A stretch of 64,000 nucleotides of DNA from Zopfochytrium polystomum (Eukaryota > Chytridiomycota > Chytridiomycetes > Chytridiales > Chytridiaceae). The notes under the pieces were generated by a model. The model was not told where the DNA came from, ran no database searches, and saw only the letters and a list, made by a program, of their open reading frames with translations. The stretch spans positions 1 to 64,000 of the forward strand of contig JAIVFJ010000199.1 of NCBI GenBank assembly GCA_025765615.1, in the 5' to 3' direction. This document shows positions 24,125 through 36,805 of this stretch, piece by piece. The translations under genes were made by a program, and so were the position numbers. Position 1 is the first letter of the stretch, and each line of letters starts with the position of its first letter.

Positions 24125-24460
24125 GAGAAGGAGAGACAGAGAGAGAGAGAGCGAAGCGACAGAGAGACAGACAGCCCTTTGACTGCCAGTCCTACAGACA
24201 GGGAGAGAGAGCAACAGGGAGAGAGAGAGAGTGAGTGAGAGAGGGAGAGAGGGAGAGAGACAGGGAGAGAGAGAGGGAGAAAGAGGCAGAGCGAGACAGG
24301 GAGAGAGAGAGAGTGAGAGGAAGAGGAGAGAGAGACAGGGAGAGAACAGAGAAAGAGAGACAGAGAGACAGAGTGAGAGACAGAGAGAGACAGAGCGAAG
24401 AGATAGAGAGACCGACAGAGAGACAGACAGCCACTGACTGCCAGTCCTACAGACAGGGAG
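23880..24460. repeat. GA-rich satellite block
   Basis: Nearly 600 bp of GAGA, GACA and GAGG units, including an uninterrupted GA tract around 24060-24120. Preceded at 23825-23892 by a G/C homopolymer-rich stretch whose start matches one at 23555. Confidence 0.9.
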
Positions 24461-24639
24461 GTAGACAGCGCAAATCCTTGTTTTTTTTATTATATAGATT
24501 TAAGGCAAGGCCTTACACCTCAGCCCAAAGGTGTGTATGGATAATCCAGCACCCCAAACAGGGCACTGAATTAAATGGAAGAACACAGCAAAAACCAACT
24601 ATAGAAACAACACAAATAAGTTGACATGAATTTATTCCT

Positions 24640-27494
24640 TCATTTGGTCCAACTGCTCATTGAAATGGAAAGGCGATCTAGCCTCTCATCCTCCTCCTTT
24701 CTCTTCCTGAAGCCATCAGACTGGGAAAGGTTAGCCACTCTACTATAGGGAAAGGCTTTCAACATGAGGCCGCTGCTGATGTGCTCCCGAGATAGAGCAA
24801 CAAAAGAGATTCCAGGCGAAGATTCGTTCTTTCCAATGTTGATGAAGGCCAAGTCCGATGTCTGTCCCTGACTTTTGTGAATGGTCATGGCATAAGCCAA
24901 ACGCAGAGGAAGCTGAGTGCGGGTCATGGTTCCGAAACCCACACAAATGGGGGCTATTGCAACACAGTTGTCCTCTTGAAACGGCGGGCTGTTCTAACTG
25001 TCCATTTTGACAATGACAAAAGCTGGAGGGACAGGCTCTCTTCACCAAAGACGATGTCTGTGATGCGTCCAGTGGCTCCGTTTGTCAATCCCACTGACTT
25101 CCAGATGTTGGACGTAATGGCAACCCTGGCACCGACCGCCAAATAGATGGTGTTCTCCAAGCCATTGAAAGAGTCTGTCTTTTCATTCTTAGCGCTATCT
25201 GGGTTGTTTGCAGCAGAAATCTGCACAACAGGGTTCCCCAGCTCCCAGAGCCGAAGGGCGTTCTGTTAACTAACGTCCTTGTTGGAGAAGTAGAGGTTGG
25301 AGCTTATTGGCGAACTGCTCATGATAGCCTCAAAACAGGTCAATCCTACTCTTGGTGGCCTCATCCGAGTAGTGATCCATGAGAAAAAGCCAGTCCTCCT
25401 CGCTCATGCTTCCTTCGCGCAGCTCTGAAAGGATTCGAACGAACTGAGCATGATGGTTGTTGCCCTCAGCAATCTGTTGACAGTGAACGCGAAGCAGCCT
25501 TGCCAAGAACCGAAAGTGGCTGTAGCTCTCCAGCCCATGCGTCCCCAAGTTACCTGTAGCCGTTGAAGAGAGAAGTCTCTCCCACAGGAGGTATCTGGGC
25601 CAGGTCACCAACCAGGGGGACTGACAGACCACCAAAGAGAATGTTTGGATCGCCAAAGGTCCGCCCAGCTTGCAACTCATCTGGATGATGGTTGGCATGG
25701 TGGGCGCCCCAGTCGTGGTTCCAATCAATGAGAACATCCAAGTTGTTGTCGCCTCCAACAGCCAGTCCAGGCTGGTCCGTCAAGCAAGCCAGCAAGGTCC
25801 ATCCAAGCGTCCTGCTCCAGATCCATGTGAGGACGACAGGCTGTCGAGCCTGTGACCTCAAATAAATTAAGTGTATACCCACTTTTTAACTGGTAATTGT
25901 GAGGATTACCACCCCGTCTCGACCTGCGTTTCTGGCAAAACATGACTAGGCTTGGATTCCTACTCCCTTATTATTTATTGTTGGTCATACACATGGGTGA
26001 GGGTGCGGCTCCTCTTTTCGGCCTTTGATGCGTACTTGATCAAGTAGGCGATTGGCCTTGGCATTGACCACCACCTGAAGGTCCACGTTTTCTGCGCCAG
26101 TGGTGACACCGCACCTGGCAGTTGGGATTCATGAGGAATAATTGCGATTCAAAGAGATGCGAGCTGTGACTTTGCCAGTGGTGGGGCTCTTTTCAAAAGT
26201 GATGGTGGTCTCTTGAGCATGCTGGTGGGGTCCAATCCACAAGGTGCTGGCACTCTGAAGCAACGGCGGCTCAGCGAGAGGGGTTGACCTGGAAACCTCC
26301 AGGAAGGAGCCTGTGGAGGTCCCAGAGGTGGTTGTCTGCATAGCTGCAGGTGAAAAAGGCGGTAGGGCAGCCCTTCTGCTCCACTGCAGCCTCAAACTCT
26401 TGCCGACGCTGATGCCAGAAGCTGTCTGAGCCAGTGATGTTTGCAGCATAGGCAGAGATTCGACTCATGATCGCAGTCTTTCGCTGCGGGGTTCAAAGCC
26501 TCCTGGAGCGGCTTGGCGGTCATGGCTTCGTCTCTGGGGTTCTGCTTCAGGTAGACCGAGGCCCGGCCAAGCGCCCTGTGGCGTCGGACACAATCATTAA
26601 CCCAGAAGAGGAAGCGAGTATGCTCAGCATAAGGATAGTAGTGGCGGCTGTCGTTGGAGAAGGGATTGAGCACAGCAAACTTCATGAGATGAACAGCAGC
26701 CTCCTGCAAGGACACATCACAAAGCCTGCCCTCGACAGTGGGGTCCGCTTGGCCAAGGGGAAACAGCTTGACAAATGCAAGACTGGCAAGACCTTGAAGG
26801 TGTGAAGAGGTGATGAGTGCTCTCTGAGATTAATATGCCAGATATCAAGGAGCTCATATCTGGAGTGCAAAACTCATCAATAGGAACCTCTTGCTGATCT
26901 GGCCAGTCGACCACCATTGCCCTTTGTTGCTCCCGCAGGGGCGTTCCAGGATCCTATGTGGGCGATCCCTCTCCAACACAGGCACCTCACCTTTGTCAAC
27001 AATGGATCCATAAGGAGCCATTCCTTCTGGCTCGACCCCACCATCCTCAACTGCAGGTGGCTCATCCTCCAAAGCCTGGTCATCCTCTTGCAATTGCGTG
27101 GGCAGGTTGTTGGGAACACCGTCCAGGGGCAGCTGGTCACAGGCAGCTGGGTCAAACTGCACCCCGAATCGCCAAAAGTCGGGGTGGTGTGCAACCAGAA
27201 ACCAACCAACAAGCCCCACTCTTTGGCAATTGACACGCAAGTCGGACGACTGGCATAATGCTGTCCCAGCCAACAAACAACCAGCACAGAGACAGAGGCA
27301 GGAAGCTGGGGGATCAATTTCACTAGAGTCACATTGTCCTGTCGGAAGTTGATGGCAAACCCCCGCTGAACGTGCTGTCCATTAAAGTGAGGCGGTACAC
27401 AGTCATGACAGGAATCACAGGGGAAAGCAGCATCTCTTCCACCATGGTCAACAGCCACAGCGCCTTCAGAACATGGTTGTCGATGCTGCTCCAA
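24640..27494 (-). pseudogene. decayed Helitron Rep/Pif1-like helicase
   Basis: Reading the minus strand, family motifs appear in the right order but in changing frames. First comes a DUF6570-like segment (VEEMLLSPVIPVMTVYRL, then GFAINFRQDNVTLVKLIPQLP) around 27300-27470. Next is a Helitron-like N-terminal segment (FLFWVNDCVRRHRALGRA; ISAYAANITGSDSFWHQRR; PTAFFTCSYADNHLWDL) at 26290-26660. The Rep motif YLIKYASKAEKRS lies around 26010-26050. Pif1 helicase pieces follow: VPLVGDLAQIPPV near 25600-25650, AVGARVAITSNIWKSVGLTNGATG near 25060-25140, and LPLRLAYAMTIHKSQGQT with FVALSR at 24785-24920. The Walker A motif of the helicase is absent, replaced by a family B repeat at 25826-25993. Multiple frameshifts and stops show the element cannot be autonomous. 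Rolling-circle transposition is the family's known mechanism. Confidence 0.85.
25826..25993 (+). mobile_element. family B repeat, copy 1 (inside the Helitron pseudogene)
   Basis: Begins TGTGAGGACGACAGGCTGTC and aligns for about 168 bp with 27851-28020, including the hairpin ACAGGCT-GTCG-AGCCTGT and the phrase GTGTATACCCACTTTTT. It interrupts the helicase between the Rep motif and the Pif1 core, replacing Walker A. Confidence 0.6.
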
Positions 27495-27501
27495 TCAGGA
27501 A

Positions 27502-27850
27502 TTGTTAGGCAGAACTGACTGGTTTGCAGCAAGAGGCGCAAGACAGACCCAAACCTACTGTGACTGTCAGTTATCGTTCTCACAATGCCCATGGGAGAGC
27601 AAGCCACTGCCAATGCAGACCTGGGCGCTGGCTTGCGCTGATGACAAATACTCCAAGTATTAAGTGGAACAGAAACCCAGTGTCAACAGTTTTCCTCCTC
27701 CTCTGCTCAAGCAGATAATATAGGAGAGGTTTTTACCCTGTGCTGGTCACGCTTGCCTAGCAACTATTACAGCATGCATATCATCATTATGAATCAATAA
27801 TTCATAACAGAGTTTTTTCTCTTTCTCTCCAAGTTGGGGAGAAGGACCAC
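27502..27850 (+). mobile_element. family A repeat, copy 2 (left part, split by family B)
   Basis: Same landmarks as copy 1. It abuts the 5' end of the Helitron pseudogene and stops at GGACCAC, where a family B element intervenes; the rest resumes at 29744 with CCACCCACAAACACAC. Confidence 0.7.
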
Positions 27851-28151
27851 TGTGAGGACGACAGGCTGTCAAGCCTGTGACCTCAAATAAAAGAGTGTAT
27901 ACCCACTTTTTCACTGATAATTGTGAGGATTATCCACCTGTCTCGAAGCACGTTATACACACATTTGGCTTGGACTCCGTTGTGTATATTATTATTCTAT
28001 TATTATTGGTTGTCCACATAAGCCACTGGCTGACACTTGTTGTTGCGCCTACGTCACCTGTCACTATTATTATTTGTGCTATTATTATTATTATTATTCC
28101 GTACAACGGCTGCAGACCAAATGACTCAGTGTTTGCTCAACTGCTGGCATA

Positions 28152-28255
28152 GGGCTTCCTTGCTCAGTGGTTAGAGTGCTCCCTTCAATTGGGAAGGTAC
28201 CAAGGCCATCATGGCAATGTGTTGGGTTCAATCCCCAGTACATCTCACCACTCTG
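28152..28255 (+). other. tRNA-derived (SINE-like) pol III promoter sequence
   Basis: A box TGGTTAGAGTG and B box GGGTTCAATCCCC are correctly ordered and spaced for a type-2 tRNA. The intervening sequence can form an anticodon arm with loop TTCAATT (CAA, leucine-like) and a long variable arm. The 5' and 3' ends do not pair as an acceptor stem, so this is a tRNA-derived retroelement head or tRNA pseudogene and not a functional tRNA. Confidence 0.45.
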
Positions 28256-28543
28256 CATGCTGTTTAGGTTGGACTGGGTAGGAGCCACTTGGTGATGGAA
28301 GGATGGAGGGTAAATCTGTGGTGGTGCCTTTAGGTTCCTGTCAATACATCTAGTCAAATCCAGGTCTCTCAAGGTGATATGAATGAACTGGCTGGTCAGG
28401 TACTGCTGCAGGAATGGTCTCTCAGGTATGCCCCCTCCTCCATGGTTGTTGGCTCCTGTGACCTCTGGTGGGCCTGGTCTTCACTGGGTTCAGACCCTCT
28501 TTCTCTCAGATTAATGCCTGTGATGTCATGGTGTCACACTTGT

Positions 28544-28922
28544 AAACAGTCTACTCTGAGTGAGTGAGTGGAAGGACTGAATGAAGTGGAGATGTGTGTT
28601 TGTGGGTGGTCCTTTCCCCAACTTTTATTGGTGCATGATGACATACACGCTGTAATAGTTGCTAGGCAAGTGTGACCGGCACAGGGTAAAAACCTCTCCT
28701 ATATTATCTGCTTGAGCAGAGGAGGAGGAGAAAAACTGTTGACACCGGGTTTCTGTTCCACTTAATACTTGGAGTATTTGTCATCAGCGCAAGCCAGCAC
28801 CCAGGTCTGCATTGGCAGTGGCTCGCTCTCCCATGGGCATTGTGAGAATGATAACTGACAGTCACAATAGGTTCTGGTCCATCTTGTGCCTCTTGCTGCT
28901 AACCAGTCAGTTCTGCCTAACA
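28544..28922 (-). mobile_element. family A repeat, copy 3, flanked by an 8-bp direct repeat
   Basis: Reverse-orientation copy with all landmarks of copy 1. It is bordered by ACACTTGT at 28536-28543 and again at 28923-28930, which looks like an 8-bp target-site duplication as made by hAT-type transposases. No obvious terminal inverted repeat is visible. Confidence 0.6.
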
Positions 28923-29743
28923 ACACTTGTGTGTGGGAGTGGGTTTTAACCTTCCTTGTTTCTAAGATAGGGGATCCCTCTGGCCTGGTGACTGGTCCGT
29001 TTCCTTGACGAGCTGAAACTCTGTGTCCTAGTAGGATGAAGCAAGGAGAGTCGCACTGTCTCCCACCCTGTGTGCCCCCTCCTTGGATTGAGTTGGAACC
29101 TCTCTTGGGAGTGAGACAAGATGTGTCTGGTTCTGTTAAGTGGAAAACAGTTCTGGTTTGGTCCAACAGGCATCTCTGCACACTAACTGTTCCTTGTGTT
29201 TGCCTTTGTGTCCAACCCCCTCCAACTTAGGGCTTGTCTTTGGCAGAGAGGGAGCTGGTGCTCCAAGGTGGTGGCTCCAACAGGTTGGGACCTGGCCACT
29301 TTCCTCCCCACTCTCTTGCCTTCCCCCTTGGCTTCTGCCTTCGGAAGGAGCTGGCACAGATTGGTTGGTGCTGCGTTAGGCACCCCCTTTGTTGCCCTAA
29401 GTCTCACTCCGTACTGAGTGATTCGGTCCCTTTGGCTTTGCCATTGGGGTTTCTCTGTGTCTTGGACCAGAGGTATTTTGCACTTTCTTTTGTGATTGTG
29501 CCACCTTTGGTACACTTTTCTTATGTTTCCCTTTTAGATGTGTGATGATTGCTCTTTTTGTGTTTAAAGAGTTTCTTATGTGTTTGATGATGGGCTTTAG
29601 TAGACTCCAAATACATTTTCCTGTGTGGTGACCCCTAGACACCTTCTTTTGCCCCTTTTCATTAGATAGGATTGGTATTTAGGCCATTGCTCTATTTCCA
29701 CCTCCAGCCCAGGGTGAGGAGATTTAGAGAGCACAGTCTCACA

Positions 29744-29805
29744 CCACCCACAAACACACATCTCCACTTCATTCACTCCTTCCACTCACTCAGAGTAGAC
29801 TGTTT
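29744..29805 (+). mobile_element. family A repeat, copy 2 (right part)
   Basis: CCACCCACAAACACACATC through CAGAGTAGACTGTTT, continuing the copy interrupted at 27850. Confidence 0.65.
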
Positions 29806-29810
29806 ACAAG

Positions 29811-30052
29811 CAATATCTCTAAAACTTTGGCGAACTGACTTGATTTCAATTTGATTTCAAGTCAGAATCAAGTCATGGAGGACTGCCCCAGAGACAGGCA
29901 GACAACCAAAATGGCAGGAGGAAGACAGATATACAAATGCCTGGCTAAACAGGTCAGTCTCTGGCCCTTTGCCACAGACTTGAGTTTGACTTGAAACCAA
30001 CTCGAAAATCAACTTGAAATCAAGTCAGTTCCCCAAAGTTTCAGGGATATTG
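29811..30052. mobile_element. MITE-like element with long terminal inverted repeats
   Basis: The left 65 bp (starting CAATATCTCTAAAACTTTGG) are the near-perfect reverse complement of the right end (ending CCAAAGTTTCAGGGATATTG). Total length is about 242 bp with about 110 bp of non-coding centre. TA dinucleotides lie a few bases outside both ends (TTTACAAG and GATGTAAT), so a Tc1/mariner-type origin is possible. It sits directly beside the end of family A copy 2. Confidence 0.65.
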
Positions 30053-30358
30053 ATGTAATCGGAAAATTGAAATTCAATTGGAAATTAGATTAGCGGAACC
30101 CCTGGTCACTTTGACACATCACTTGCACTATTGTCGCTACCAACTGGGACGCCTGAGTGATACATCTTCGGCACCTTGAAAGTTCACCTACGCTTGGGAG
30201 CGAACTCCAACAAGGGGGTGGCAGTGCCACATTTGTCTATTATGCGCGTTCAGCGATAACGGGTCGAAGTTTACTAACTTTTTTGGTATTGAGAACCTTG
30301 CTCGATAAATGATGCTCTATGCTTTTCGATCTGTGTGGATGCAAACCAGTGGCCATGA

Positions 30359-32677
30359 TTACTGGTCGGCACTGGCAGTGAGCATGGGAAGTGTTGCCGC
30401 AATTTCAGAATCTGATAGCAACCAACGCATTTCCAGCGCACGTGACGCCCAAACTCGCGCCCTCGCAACCTTCCCTGCGAGGTAAAACAGCTCGGCAAGC
30501 TTCAATCGTTCCTTGGCCATCTCCACTCCAGCTACACCGTATATTTTTTCTATGATCTTCACAGCGCGAAGAACGTATTTGGAAGCAAGATCGAAAACAC
30601 CTACCACCCCTTTCAGTATCTGTGTTTCAAAAAATGAAAACAACAAGCTGTTACCCTGTTCTGCTAGCTCTTTGCCCATTGCATCATAGAGGCACGCTAG
30701 TTGGAACGAAGTTGGATGGCATAATCTGGTTCGAAGCACTTCTACTTTGGCGAGTAGTGATAATTTACGCTCACCAACGGCTTGAAGAGCTGACTCAAAG
30801 AGGCTGCAGCTCGCGTTGAATCCCTAATGCTCATCAGGAGAAGGGCTCGAACCAGTCCTCCCTCACCTGAACATCTATTACTGCTGGGCTTAGGCAAACT
30901 GAACACGCAGAGTCCTCAATTTGCACAGGCCATGGGCAATTTGCAGACGTACAAGGGAATGCGTTGGTGTACAAACACGCTAAATCTCTGGTAAATGCGA
31001 ATATGTGTGAATGTCCAATGGCCGTGGATTTCCACTTACGGTGCGTGGCAAGCTGCGCATTCACAATTAAAACTCCATTTTTCAAGAAGCAAGCGTCGAC
31101 GTTCCACACACTTCATACGCGATGCTGTTGGTCCCTTCCCACTGTGATGAGATTTTTCAGGTACTACGATCCAACTTACATAGCTTATAAGTATCTCATC
31201 CATAGCCAATAAGGGTCTGGTTACTTTCACAACAATCTGACAATTCGTGGGGTCAAACATGGCAACTGCATTCGGCTCACAACTGGTTGCATTAGGATAA
31301 AGAGAACGAGACGATTCGTACCTATGGTTGAGGTGAGCTGCCTTTAAAAAGAGCCCCTTTCCAATTTCGCCTTGTTGCTCGCCTAACAAGCTCGACTCTT
31401 CCTGCACGTCCAAGTTTTGGGTCTTGATTGCGAAGCAATTGCACCGTACTTTGCACAGCGCTCCGACCAGAACCGGGTGTGCAAATGGCAGACTGTGCAA
31501 TGACACAAGACTGGATGCGGCTTTTGCAAGACTTGCTCGTTTGGACCGTGGCATTTTGGACTCATGGCCTTGAAGTCGAGCGAGCGCGTCCTCAACGCTC
31601 AAGGTGAGAGTCGACTGAGATACGTCCAACACTCGGGACGGTCTTCGACGCCAAGTATTCGACGCCGACAGCAGTTTAATCGACAAAAGCCATTCAGAGT
31701 CGAGGCCATCAAGAGTGTGCGTCTGGTTGCAAACTTTTGAATGAACCGACTTCAACTTGCATTTGATGCTACAGAAGAAAGGAGTGACACAGTGATCGCA
31801 GCTTTGTCGAGTGAGCCCACGGTGAGAATTCGCAATTCTCTTCTCACCAAACGGGGTTAAGAGGGAGTAAAGTGCCGCATTCGTCACAACGTTGGGCCGA
31901 CATGGTCGGGAGCAGCGCAATCAATGCCGGTAACTCCCGAAGTACCAGATCGCCAGGTTTTAGTGCATCGGTAGCATGCAGAGATCGGTCTGTCCATGTT
32001 TCGTTGTAGCAGCAAGTGACAGGGCCAAGTTCATCCCTCGCAACAGCCGGCCAGTCGGTCGATCGAAAAGGAACTCTCATGTCCGCGGAAATCACATTTC
32101 CCGTCAACGTAACGTCACACTGTTTTGCTGCTGCGTTATATTCGGCAAGCGCGTCCATCACAACACTTTCGTCACCATTCTCGAGCTTGAAAAGAGCGGT
32201 ATTGACTTCATCATCCACCCGGCAACGAAATTCCCTGAGGAGAGGTCCACCTGACCGCAACTGTTGAAGGCAGTCCACCCTGCGTCTCAAAAGCTTCAGT
32301 CGAGTAAGTTGCGGCAGGGAAGGATTGCTCCGAACATTGGAACGCGCCCCGTTCGATGTCTTCAGACACTCTGCAATATCGGCCAGGCAGGCATTCCATA
32401 ATCCCAAATCAAAAAGGGCAGCCGATCGGTTTGCAAGAGTAAGCATCATGTCAAGTCGGCCAGTCCCCATGGCCGGAGAGAATCGAAGCGATTCGGAATA
32501 AAGGCGACATGCTTCCACTATCTTTGCAGCGCGTTCAGGAGGGCCAGTATTAAATTCATAAGAGGTGTCGCTCGGTGGGAGGAGGGGCTGGGGTCGTGCA
32601 ATCTTCAAAGCGTCGCGAAAGGCGGCGTTGCCAGATTCCCTGAGATTGTGGGCGTGTTCGGTCGACTTGACCTTCAT
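30359..32677 (-). CDS. SET and MYND domain protein (SMYD type), 725 residues
   Basis: Exons 31848..32677, 31040..31801, 30867..30987 and 30359..30823; introns of 46, 52 and 43 bp all keep phase. The start is the ATG giving MKVKSTEHAH. The N-terminal 270 residues are helical (TPR-like) with the first half of a split SET domain. The MYND zinc finger spans the first junction: CDECGTLL, then CDHCVTPFFCSIKC and HSKVC. The SET core NATSCEPNA and the following DEILISYVSW are recognisable, with the cysteine-rich post-SET FNCECAACHAP extended by CPWPVQIEDSACSVC. A C-terminal helical (TPR-like) domain, KIIEKIYGVAGVEMAKERLKLAELFYLAGK, closes the protein, as in SMYD1-4. Expected activity is S-adenosylmethionine-dependent lysine methylation of histones or other proteins; the long N-terminal part resembles SMYD4-like members. 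Confidence 0.88.
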
Positions 32678-32816
32678 TGAACAAGGGAGAAAATAAGTAG
32701 CCGGATTGTCTTCCACCGACCACCTGCCGACGCACGCAGCCACCCGCTCCGCCTCACTGACACCCGAATCGCCCCACCGCTGACTTCACACTTCGTGTCC
32801 GCCACTGATAGGCAAC

Positions 32817-36693
<3,877 letters not shown>

Positions 36694-36730
36694 GCCAAAT
36701 GAAATGGCAGTTTCCGGACTTTGCCGAATT

Positions 36731-36732
<2 letters not shown>

Positions 36733-36774
<42 letters not shown>
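36733..36774 (+). repeat. A42 homopolymer
   Basis: Uninterrupted run of about 42 A, 39 bp after the DPP stop and 31 bp before the next ATG. Confidence 0.9.
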
Positions 36775-36781
<7 letters not shown>

Positions 36782-36805
36782 CCAGCCACCGAGCCACCAG
36801 CAACC

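Larger units (their letters stand above)
20931..24639. other. gene-free spacer rich in simple repeats
   Basis: No exon recognised. 21180-21440 looks like leader or promoter of the divergent transcription-factor gene, and 21900-22480 is A/T-run-rich. The rest is listed as repeats. Frames here are Ser-Leu or Arg-Glu repeats from microsatellites. Confidence 0.5.
27851..29743 (+). mobile_element. family B insertion, 1.9 kb, with 4-bp target duplication
   Basis: Starts TGTGAGGA and ends TCTCACA, an inverted terminal match TGTGAG/CTCACA. It is flanked by CCAC on both sides (27847-27850 and 29744-29747), while the uninterrupted family A copy at 14440 has CCAC once. The first 170 bp match copy 1. 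Inside lie a tRNA-like sequence and an inverted family A copy. No transposase frame was recognised, so it looks non-autonomous. Confidence 0.6.

Noticed and set aside
23858..24624. Arg-Glu-rich frames over the GA satellite
   Set aside because: Simple-repeat translation without any domain.
22735..28255. Functional tRNA genes at 22735 and 28152
   Set aside because: B boxes are present, but acceptor stems do not pair.
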